Below, one piece after another: positions 54,616 through 64,000 of a DNA stretch of 64,000 bases; within the stretch, counting starts at the first letter, position 1, and the number at the start of each line of letters is the position of its first letter. Origin of the DNA: Manihot esculenta (taxonomy: Eukaryota > Streptophyta > Magnoliopsida > Malpighiales > Euphorbiaceae); NCBI RefSeq assembly GCF_001659605.2, contig NC_035164.2, forward strand, positions 3,009,586 to 3,073,585. Direction: 5' to 3'. The position numbers and the translations under genes were made by a program. A model generated the notes under the pieces. That model worked only from the letters and a program-made list of their open reading frames with translations, was not told the origin of the DNA and did no database searches.

Positions 54616-55100
54616 ATCAATCTCATAATAAGATAGATAGAGGAAATGCGCTAGGCTGGGTTACCGCTCCGAAAGAAAGGCATCGGGTAAGTCTCCAGAT
54701 GGAAGGGCTAAGGTGTAGTCTCAATTCCAAACCCCACGTGAATCTTAAGTCAAAGAAAGTAGGCTCATAAGTTTGAGACGCAATAGGAGAATCAGTTGTA
54801 TCAGAAGTTATTAGGGTTGCTTCAACGGTTCAGAATAACTAACGAAAATTTTAAAAATATAAAATTAAATTAATTATTTTAAAAGTATAGTATAGATTTA
54901 TAAAAAATTATAAAATATAAAATTTATTTTTGACAATTATCTTTAAAACATAAACTATTGAATATCTGGGGATCAAAATTAATTAAATCTTTGCACATTC
55001 ATGGAAAAACGACAATGTCGTACTCCCTACAGTGACTGTCCGTTTTGTATTGTCGTTTATCTATGCTCCAATAAACAAACAAATACAGAGAAAATCTCGA
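54616..55100. other. Unassigned block upstream of ICR
   Basis: 54640-54800 is richer in G and C than its surroundings (GGGTTACCGCTCCGAAAG, AGTCTCCAGATGGAAGGG) but codes for nothing recognisable. The remainder is the probable ICR promoter. Confidence 0.4.
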
Positions 55101-55171
55101 CCGTTGTGCAGAGAAAGAAGCAGAGCAGTGGAGGAAGAAGCATCAGCTACTCCCACAATACATCTTCAACA

Positions 55172-55213
55172 ATGGCTGTTTTGTTCTCTTTGCTTCTCCT
55201 AATGAATCTCTAA
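55172..55213 (+). other. uORF in the ICR leader, 13 codons
   Basis: ATG at 55172 encodes MAVLFSLLLLMNL and stops at 55213, within the inferred first leader exon and upstream of the leader intron. It could damp translation of ICR if the transcript starts upstream of it. Confidence 0.4.
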
Positions 55214-55257
55214 CAAGCTCATTCTCCATTTCTCTGCTTGTTCCTTTACCTTGCAAG

Positions 55258-56623
55258 GTCAGTAAGACTGTACACTATGCTCCCCTCATTTCCTTTTTCG
55301 CCTCCGAGAAAATGCAGGAAAATTTTAAGGAAAAGAGGAAAAATGTATCTTTTTTCCTATGTAACGTTATCTTTCAACTACCCAGAACTCGAAACATCAT
55401 TTTCAGTCTTATCTGACTTATTATTCATACTTTCTCTCACTTTTCTTGGCAACCAAGTAGGGAAACTTGTTTCTGTTTTTTTTTTTCCGCCCTTTTAAGT
55501 TTCTTGTAAATTTTTACTTTCCTGCTGAAGTCAAGCCACAGTTTTCTTTGCTTTTGTTTTCCTTTTTAAAAAATAATTGCTCAGATATTTCATTGCATTT
55601 TCTTTTTCTGACAGCAATTATGACCCTTTTGAAGTTCTTTTGCTGAGATTTTGAAAAGTCTATTACTTTTATCTGATGATGTAGCCTTTGATTTTCGAGT
55701 CCAAAAGCTTGTCGAATGGGCCTAGGGATGTGGAAAAAGGAAAGGAAATGCAAAATCGAATCAATTAAAGGCTGATATACTTTTCCTTTTGTTATATTTT
55801 CTCGCTGATCCCCTGCCTTGTCTTAAGATCTCCATTCCCTTTGTCTGTTATTGAAGGCTGCATTAATTCTGTTATTACCCGTTTATTTACCAGGAAAATA
55901 TTCTCCTGGAATCATTTTCCCTGGATACGAAGTAGTAGCAATTACTGTTGGTTTCCTGGCTTCATCCCAGGGTCCAGATGGCAGAATCCAGCGGGGGTTT
56001 TCAAAAACTGTTCTTAGAAAGTTTAGTACTATTCTAAATCTAATCAACCCCACAAATTAACATCAATGAAGGTTCCTAATTTCACGGCAAAAAATGGAGG
56101 GGACAAACTTACATAACTGCCCTTACTGTCTCTGCATCTGAAGAAGTAAACAAGCAGGGTATTTCTGTAATTTAATGCTGACACCATAGCCATAGGACCT
56201 TTGTGGCTATAATAATGGTGTTCATGTGGTTAGCATGGTTCTGATGGTAGTTGCATTGAATGGATAAAAGAAAGAGGTGAAGATTGCCAATCTTTTTTTT
56301 TTCGGTTGAAAATAAAACTATAGATTCAAGTTAAAATCATGACAATTTTGACAAACCTCAACTCCTAACGGATGTGGGATCCAGAAGGACCCCAATCCTG
56401 TTTGTTATGCAAATTGATAGTCGCATATATTTTCATTATTTTCTCTTGTACTGTGATTTTGATATGAATGTGTAGCCTTGGCCAGCATTATCTTTTGCTT
56501 TTATTGCTGCATATGTGATGATAAGAAGCAACTGTTGCCCTACATGATATCATTTATTTCCACATGGAACAGTTACATTGGATTCTCTTGTCCCAGCTTG
56601 TGATAATTTCTGGTATATTACAG
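55258..56623 (+). other. 5'-leader intron of the ICR gene
   Basis: Donor TTGCAAG|GTCAGT at 55258 and acceptor TATATTACAG ending at 56623 enclose 1366 T-rich bases. The next exon is leader up to the ATG at 56712. Leader introns of this size often raise expression in plants. The ORFs inside have no support. Confidence 0.5.
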
Positions 56624-56711
56624 GATTTGTGGGTCAGGCAGCATTGAAGTGGAGTAGTGAAAGCTCAAATAGCTCCATTTTCACTTTGTGCCCTCAAGGG
56701 TAGTTAAAATT

Positions 56712-59700
56712 ATGCAGACTCCAAAAGGAAGGTAATTTCTCTTTTTATCCTTACAGGCTCATCTCCTTGTGTTGCTTTGTTATCTAAGGACTGCATAATA
56801 AATGCTTCTAGTTTTTGTTGGTGGTTCTTCTCTTTTTAATCCCTATTTGGTATGTTTGTTTAGTTGAATGCTAATGGGGCACTATAGAGATCTTTGCTGT
56901 TAATTGATGGGTATTGCTTGTTCATATTCTGGCTGGTGAAGTTTCCCTTTTGATGTTCTTGAGACCCTTCAATCTCTTATTCTGTATTTCTCCTTGCAAC
57001 TTTCACTATCAAGCCACAATTTTTGTCTATTTTCGAAGGTGATGGTCTATTCCTTGAATTGCGATTGATTCCTTTCATTATCAAAACTAAGATATTGGGA
57101 CTAGTTGAGACTGTGCTGGCCTGCTGGGGCATCTCAGTAGGCCTTAAAATATCCAGTTTTTAATTGTTGGGGCCAATCTTTTTGAATTATTGTTGCATAG
57201 TTAGATGATATGTTATTAAATCAGTTTATTACTCTTCCTTAAATTGTTTATAAATAATTCTTCAATCTCCACAAGATTTTAGAAATAGTATTTGATTCCA
57301 AATTCCATTTGGACATCATGGGCAGCTCGATTAGCTAGTCAAGCCATCAGTTAGAAAACAATTGAGTCTAATGATTGATTCTGCATTAGAGATGGATGTG
57401 TAAATGAATGCAAGCTTTAATCACCCATTCTGTGCATGATCTTCCTGGAGAGCTCCAGAAGCCAATGGAGGATGATCTATGGGGGATGGCTTGGTCAAGG
57501 CTTTGCATCAAAGTATAGTAATAAAATAAATGTAGAGGCTTCACCTGTTACCATCTACTTGATCATGTATTTACTCTTAGCTTAGTGTTCCTGAGACAAT
57601 GCATGCAAAGATTTTCCCAGAAAGCTATGCTTCTTGGTGTAACTTATTCATTATATTACCTGTTGTAATTTGACAATTTTGACAGCAGAAAAGACTCCTC
57701 AGAAGCACCACAAAGAGTTCGTCCTCGAGCTGTGTGCCAACTAAAAACAACCGGATTAGAGTCTGACTCTGCATCATCATCAAGTCAAGTTAGAACACCA
57801 AAAGATAGAAGTCCTAAAGTAATCGATCGCCGGTCACCCGTAAGCCCAGTGTCTGAGGTTAGATACTGCAACCAACCAGGTTTCTTATAGCTTAAAACTG
57901 ATTGTATTCTTGGGGTTTGGTTTCACCATCCCTGAAATTCCTGAAATTTTACAGGCATTTTCACTGATATTCCTTGAATTTTTTATGATGAAACGCAATG
58001 GAGAATATAAAAGATTGATCATGTCCTCTTTGTCAAAGCTGCAGCTGTTGGATTTGTTTTTTTTTTTTTTAATATTCATCTTTGTTCTTTCTCCAGAAGA
58101 AGCGTCCGAGCAGAATATCTGAGTTGGAATCTCAGGTTTCCCAGCTTCAGGAAGATCTGAAAAAGGCGAAGGATCAGCTAAGTTTATCAGAATCATGGAA
58201 AAAAGAAGCCCTGCAGGATGCTGATGAGTCCAAGAAACAACTTTTAGCTATATCTTCAAAGCTTGAAGAATCACAGACGCAACTTCAGGAATGCTGCGCT
58301 ACTGAGGAGGCTCGTGTTGTTGAGCTTCAAAAAATCTCACAAGAGCAGGATAAAGCATGGCAGTTGATGCTTGAGGCTATCCAACAGCAGCACCCAGTTG
58401 AGTTATCTGCCTTGGGCTCTGCATTGAGTGAAATTCAACGGCTTAAGGTTCAACTTGAAATGGTAGCTGAATCTGAAGCTGACCAGAGCAAGCTCACAGA
58501 ATCAGCAGATGTGGAGCTCCAGACATTAAGAGCAAATCTGATGGATACTCTTGCTCTTGTAGAGAACATGAAAACGCAGCTAAGGGATAGCAAAGACTCG
58601 GAGGCCCAAGCCCAGGAACTGGCTAGTGAAACTCTATTGCAACTGGAAAGTGCAAAGAAATCTGTGGAGGCACTCAGATCAGATGGCACTAGAGCTATTG
58701 AAGCCTATAACTCCATTGCTTCAGAGTTAGATCATTCGAGGGATCGTGTTAAATTATTGGAAGGACTTGTTAGAAAACTTGAGGCAGATCTACATAATGC
58801 CAATCTTTATCGAGGTTCTGCAGATGGTCATGATACTGAGGAGGCCACTGTTGAAAATCAAAGATCAGAGGAAGCAAACCAGCTTGAAGCAGAGCTTTTT
58901 GCTTTGAAATCTGAGGTGGAGCGTTTGAGATCTGCTTTAGAAGCTGCTGAGATTAAATGCCATGAAGAACAAATTCACAGCGCAGCTCAGATAAGAAGTG
59001 CTTACGAAATGGTGGAGCAGATAAAATCTCAATCTGTTCTCAGAGAGGCTGAACTAGAGGCGGAGCTCAAGCAAGCAAAAATTGATATTGAAGAGTTGAA
59101 GGCAGACCTTATGGACAAGGAAACTGAATTGCAAGGAATTTCAGAGGAGAATGAAGGTCTGAATATGAAGCTAAAGCACAGTTTATCAAGCCGACGAGAA
59201 TATGCAATAGAGAATGAACTAAAAAATTTGAGGGACTCAGTTCATGAGTTGAAGGCAAGTTTAATGGATAGGGAGACAGAACTGCAAAATGCGTTGGAGG
59301 AAAATGAGATGTTGAAGGTAGAAATTGGTAAAAGGGAAACAGATGAGCAAAACATGAATAATGAAGTGGTTATACAACTAGAAGCTGCAAGAGATGCAGA
59401 ACGAGAAGCTCGCGCGAAGCTTGGCTTCGTGATGGAGGAGGCAGATAGGAGTAATAAAAGGGCTGCAAGGATCACTGAACAGCTTGAGGCAGCACAAGCA
59501 GCTAACTCTGAAATGGAGGCGGAGTTGAGAAGACTAAAGGTGCAGTCTGACCAGTGGAGGAAGGCTGCAGAGGCAGCTGTAGCAATGCTTTCAACAGGAA
59601 ATAACGGGAAGTTCATGGAAAGAACAGGGTCATTGGATAGCAACTATAATCCTGTTACAGTAAAGTTCGGCTCGCCCTTCAACGAAGAGATGGATGATGA

Positions 59701-59770
59701 TATGCTAAAGAAGAAAAATGGAAATATGCTGAAGAAGATTGGGGTGTTGTGGAAGAAGCCACAGAAATAG
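56712..59770 (+). CDS. ICR: Interactor of constitutive active ROPs, ICR2/ICR3-like
   Basis: Coiled-coil scaffold that binds GTP-loaded ROP GTPases and links them to microtubules and exocytosis. Three coding exons: 56712-56731 (MQTPKG...), 57689-57857 and 58097-59770; 620 residues. N-terminal basic/serine-rich part with [22 protein letters not shown]. Then [20 protein letters not shown] opens a coiled coil of nearly 500 residues, rich in Glu, Lys, Leu and Ala. [16 protein letters not shown] holds the QWRKAA motif needed for ROP binding. The tail is [17 protein letters not shown], a family hallmark. The acceptor of exon 2 is CAGCAG, so a second form starting at 57686 would have one more residue. 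Length is close to Arabidopsis ICR2 and ICR3. Confidence 0.92.
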
Positions 59771-61287
59771 AATACTCAAGGTACGCGTAAACAGAAAATT
59801 GCTGGTTGATTTCCTATGCCTTGGCATCAAATTGCAGCTAGTTATTTTCGTGCAAATGTGTTTAGATTGGCTTAGCTAGTTTCACTTTTGAACCGAGAGA
59901 TGTATCAACTCAAAGAAATGGCAAAATCTACAAATATGTATCTATCTGCAAATTCTGCATGTGAGTAAACTTACTATGGAGTCATTTTGCTGAAGCTAGT
60001 CCCTTCCTCGTGATCAAATTGGCAAATGAATTTAGAATAATCTAGTTTCTGTTGCTTTTGATCTGCTGAAAAATATCTGGTAATGTTTAACACTCTGCTC
60101 ATTTTACTTGTTCTCCGAATCCCAGTCTCACTGAACGAACAAATTCATGAAATGAAATGGGTTTGATTTTTAAGGGAAAGTATAAAAAAAAATACCATGT
60201 GTTCAGTTATTTTCATTTCTGGTCTAACGGTTCATTTATCGTTTAGAATTTGAGTTATAATACTAGAAAAGAAAAAGAAAAAGAGTAGAGAACTGAATAC
60301 CTAACTGAATGATTAAAAATGAAATTCAGATGTCTTTATATAGATTACAACTAATATTCAAAACTTCAAAAATCTCAGCAAAATATTCTAATAAATTTTA
60401 TAATTTATTTGAATAATTAAAAATCTAGAATAATAAAAAATAATAACTAAATATCAAAACAAATGTTTAAAATTTTGAATTAAATCTCAACATTCTCCCT
60501 TAATTCAAAATCTCCTCAAAATTTAAACTTTATGAAGCACTTCTCTCCCAAAACAAAATTTCTTATTGCACTTCTTACCAATTAACTCAAAATAAAGTTT
60601 TTTCTTCAACTTTCTTCCACTACTCCAACCAAATTTACTTTTTTTTTTTTTTAATTTGTAATTTTTTTTAGAACAAAATATAATTATTGATTAAAAGTTA
60701 GAAGTATAATGTGATTTTCCTTATTTTCATTTCAAAATCTATAGTTTAATTTTGTATCAAGATAATATACCGTGATATGATTTAGCATTTTTTTATGGTA
60801 TTTAGAAATTTCGGTGGTTTGTTAACAGCGAGATAGTACGAGATATTATTTTAACACAAATGGAATATTAGACTCTGAAATAAAAAAACTGATGAAACCA
60901 AAAGACACTCTTTTATACTTTCTCCTTGATTTTATAATTTCTTTCTCGCACAACTTTGCATGTGATTATGGTTAAAAATTATTTGCTACTTGAAAAGTTT
61001 GATAGTGCTTTCAATGTGAGAAATCTGAGGATATAATTGATTCACTTGCCAACAATTGCAATAGAGTTATGAGTTCATTGGTTAGACGCTGAATCTAAGT
61101 AAACCTAGCCAAGGGCTAGTTTCTGTCTGGTTTCAAGATGAAACTATTAACTACTGATTTAACTGGTTTTGCGGTTCAAATCAATTTTGATTCTAAATGG
61201 TTTTTAGTTCAAAACGGTTTTAGTTAATTTTGGTTCTAAGTCTAGTTTATAATTTTTAAAAATTAAAGTAACATTAATACTTGGTAC
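59771..61287. other. ICR 3' region and intergenic DNA
   Basis: The first 350 bases fit a 3' UTR (moderate GC, T-rich, AATGAAATGG-like sites). The rest is AT-rich and has no ORF of note. Confidence 0.5.
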
Positions 61288-61612
61288 ATTATAATATATA
61301 AATTTTAGCTAAATACGTAATTTGTCTCCTCACTTTTTTATAAAAAATCATTTTATCTCTTTAACTTTATTTTTATCCTATTTACTATTTTGATTTTTAA
61401 ATTTTAAATAATTTAATTTCAATCACTCCCTTAAACTTTTAATTATTAAATAATTTAATCCCTTAATAGCGCGTGAATATAATACGTCAGTAATAAGAAT
61501 TAAATTTATTTTACCATTTAAAAGTTGAAGGAGTAAATAGAATAAAATTAAAATTGAGGGAGTATAATGACTTTTCATAAAAAAAAAAAAAGGCCAAATT
61601 ATGTATTAGAAT
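61288..61612. mobile_element. MITE with imperfect terminal inverted repeats
   Basis: CTAAATACGTAATTTGTC at the left mirrors GGCCAAATTATGTATTAG at the right. Further in, TTTATTTTTATCCTATTTAC is mirrored by GTAAATAGAATAAAATTAAA. AATATATAAATTT lies on both outer flanks and may be part of the target duplication, though offset by a few bases. No coding capacity. Confidence 0.55.
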
Positions 61613-63152
61613 ATATAAATTTGGTAGAATTAGCAGCAACTAGCAATTAGGTTGAAGTGCCTCATATTGTCAAACATGGAGCATGTTAGCCCTAATCTAG
61701 CCCCAACATGCCCATCTTCCATGGACAATAAAAACATAAGAAACTTTACTACTGAATCACAGACCATCTATTCTATAAACCTCATGGCTTATAGTCATCA
61801 CCTACTTTTCTCGCTCTATTGGTTGTGATCTTTTGCTGTTGTTCCTTGAGTTTTTTTCTCTAGGTTGCATATGGCTGTCAGCGCTCTTTTCACCTCCTGG
61901 AGCTTCAGTATGCTAAGAATAATCTGAAATGGCTGCTGTTACAAGAGTTTTCTGGGCTATTGGCTTTGCGTTGGTGGCAGTCGAAGTAGCTTAGAGGAAG
62001 ACGGCGTGGTGGGGTTCGCTTCCTTCAGGTTTTCTTCTCTTTCGGATCAAATTTTTGGGTTGGACCTCTGGGTTTTAAGCTTCATTATGTCTCTCTTCTA
62101 TTAGGCCTAGGGGCCTATTTGTATTTGGAAAATATATTTCAACAATATAAAAAAAATTTCATAATTTAATTTTAATTTAAAAAATAAAATATATTAACAT
62201 ATTTATGGAGATATTAATAAGAATACTAAAACGTAAAAAATATATTAACATATATAATTAAATTATTTATTTTTTTTTAAATAGAAATTAGAGATTGAGG
62301 AAGTAAAAGACTTATTGAATTTATTCAGATGCACAAACTAAGTCTATGAGTACTTAAAAAGTTTAATTACATGTATGATTAAATTAGCATGGTTGATACT
62401 AATTAGTGCTATTAAAGTTATTTTGGGCTTGATTTTTTAATTCTAATCTCTAAATTAATTTAATTTAATTAATTTAAATAATAGGATAAATAGCTCCAAA
62501 CATATGAATTTTTAATCCTAATTTCTAACTTAATTTACTTAGTAGGGTTGATAGATCCAAACATGTTACATGATTAAAATTAGCATTGTTGAACAATAAT
62601 GATTTTTAATTTAACAACTAAAATTTTCAATTCAATCTCCACACCCTAAAATACAATTTTATCAATGCAACTGGATTTCTTTTATTACTTTTTTTTTTCT
62701 CAACAATATTAATTCATTTATGGATAAAGAGTTACAAGTCTAACAAATAACCATATCAACTAAGGCTCAAAGAAAAATAAAAATAACAGAAAACCCAAAA
62801 CCACCCTAGCACCCAAACCCAAGACCTCGATTCGATTATTGATCTTGAAAAAATTGTTGCAGTGTCGCGTTATCCCAAGATAAATGATCAAGCGAGAGTG
62901 AATAGGTCAATTTATCAATTTTTTAGCTTTTATTCTAAATTTAAATGAAAAATTGTAACTTCTAATTCTGATTGAATGAGTGCTAGTATAAAACAGATAT
63001 TTCAAAAAAATTTTAAAAGATTAAGAAATAAATTCATCAAACACAGTATTGAATAGATATAGAAAAAATAAAGCAGAAATGAAATTAACAAGCTAATTTT
63101 ATCACATTCTTATTGGCATTATTTTAACATTTACAAACATATCTCAGATAAA
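61613..63152. other. Intergenic DNA
   Basis: 61620-62110 is less AT-rich and has a 21-codon ORF at 61929 (MAAVTRVFWAIGFALVAVEV...), hydrophobic, which might be the remnant of a small secreted-protein gene. Not enough to call it. The rest is AT-rich. Confidence 0.4.
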
Positions 63153-64000
63153 TTGTAATACCCGGCTAAACTCCAGTATCGGAATTCTTACCGTCCGGTG
63201 GAATCTCGGATGTCGGAAACCTCTAGAAGGGTAAAATCATGTTTTTTATAAAATGTTTTAATGTATTTTATAGTTTTAAGCAAGAAAGAAAATGAGTTTT
63301 GTATGAAAATAGCCTTGGAGGAAGACCCAGGTTCGGCCGCCGAACATGGCATGCATGCGGAGGCACGTTAGGCCCCCGAAAGTGGCCTGGCCAGCCACCT
63401 ATAAAGGGGTCCCCATGTCCGAACGGGTGAGCTTTTTTCCCCGTTTTCGGCCAAGGTGAGTTCTCTGCCGTCCCTCATCGATTTTGAGCTTCTTCCTCCG
63501 AATCTTCATGATTTTCTTATGAGTTTTCATTTGGTTTGAAGATATTTGAGCAAAAGAGCAAGTTTTGAAGCTTGGAGACCAAAGAGTTGATTTCTCCCCA
63601 TCTCCAAGCTAGGATCGTCTTTCCTCTCGATCTTCAAGAGGTAAGCTTAGATCCAACCTTCCTTGTATGTTTTAAACAAGTTTTATGAAGATCTATGGGG
63701 TACAAATGCATGTTTAGGTTATTGTTGAGTTTATGGGTTTATGTTATGTTTATGAGCAATGTGGGTTGTTTGATGTGTTTTGGTTGGGGTTTAAGTTAGT
63801 TTGAGACCCCTATGTGCTTGTTGGCTTGAGTTTGCATGTTGTAGACTCAGTAAATGCATGTGTGAATGGATTGGGAGGTTTTTATGCATGAAAGAGGCTG
63901 AGTGAATGGATTGGGAGGTTTTTATGCATGAAAGAGGCTGAGTTCTGCCCTTGGGAAGAACTCAGGTTCGGCAGCCGAAGGCTCTTTCGGCCGTCGAACC
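63153..64000 (+). mobile_element. Start of a gypsy-type LTR, cut by the window edge
   Basis: Opens TGTAATACCCGGCTAAAC, followed by CCGTCCGGTGGAATCTCGGA and, at about 63400, a TATA box in CACCTATAAAGGGG. Inverted motifs GGTTCGGCCGCCGAAC (63331) and GGTTCGGCAGCCGAAGG (63964) occur, and a 40-bp tandem duplication lies at 63862-63941. GC content is well above the flanks. The remainder of the element is off the window, so its type is inferred from the LTR alone. Confidence 0.6.
63862..63941. repeat. 40-bp exact tandem duplication
   Basis: GTGAATGGATTGGGAGGTTT followed by TTATGCATGAAAGAGGCTGA occurs twice without a gap, at 63862 and 63902, inside the LTR. Confidence 0.95.

Noticed and set aside
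54640..54800. Possible organelle DNA insertion
   Set aside because: Composition differs from the flanks, but I could not match it to any plastid or mitochondrial gene; a database search would be needed.
61929..61994. 21-codon ORF starting MAAVTRVFW
   Set aside because: Hydrophobic and short, without homology or splice evidence; not supportable as a gene.

Overview
The window is plant nuclear DNA. It is very AT-rich, its genes have GT-AG introns, it holds plant-only gene families (ICR/RIP ROP effector, S-protein homologue), and it is packed with Ty3/gypsy, hAT, Mutator-like, Stowaway and TRIM-like elements. The LTR that opens near the right edge (TGTAATACCCGG...) and the protein sequences suggest Euphorbiaceae, perhaps cassava or a relative. 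That is inference from memory; no search was run.

Five protein genes look intact. (1) 8308-14442 (+): phosphoinositide-specific phospholipase C, nine exons, 539 residues, with three introns invaded by mobile DNA. (2) 21375-22130 (+), possibly spliced on to 23281: the catalytic SEN2-type subunit of tRNA-splicing endonuclease. (3) 31083-24013 (-): tetraspanin of the TET3 type, two exons separated by a 6.2-kb intron. (4) 52580-52146 (-): S-protein homologue; a paralogue at 46149-45715 carries one nonsense codon and lies in an older segmental duplicate. (5) 56712-59770 (+): interactor of constitutive active ROPs (ICR2/3-like), with a 5'-leader intron and a short uORF. A two-exon gene for a 56-residue secreted peptide is proposed at 47842-48119 (+). 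The genes have unrelated roles (lipid signalling, tRNA processing, membrane organisation, extracellular signalling, ROP signalling); I see no functional cluster.

Mobile DNA, left to right. 1.3-6.6 kb: a non-autonomous Ty3/gypsy element on the minus strand whose pol is replaced by successive families of tandem repeats. 10.6-12.0 kb: antisense gypsy fragment in PLC intron 5. 12482-12756: Stowaway MITE. 13452-14083: Mutator-like element with a TTC-rich core. 15301-20094: decayed chromovirus. 24981-26198: hAT-type element. 26990-28960: minisatellite in the tetraspanin intron. 33396-33856 and 36652-37118: two copies of one hAT-type MITE. 37146-43099: a young Athila-type derivative with 1446-bp LTRs, a perfect GATAC target duplication and about twenty copies of a palindromic motif found both in its U3 and in its coding region. 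43878-45153: a second TTC-cored Mutator-like element. 50.6-54.6 kb: LTR, TRIM and inverted-repeat remnants. 63153-end: start of another LTR.

No CRISPR array, operon or prokaryotic system is present. The points most worth a second look are the palindromic motif shared between LTR and coding region, the duplicated polypurine-tract motif in the same element, the candidate peptide gene, the two TTC-cored Mutator-like elements, and the tandem arrays that fill the pol space of the first gypsy element.
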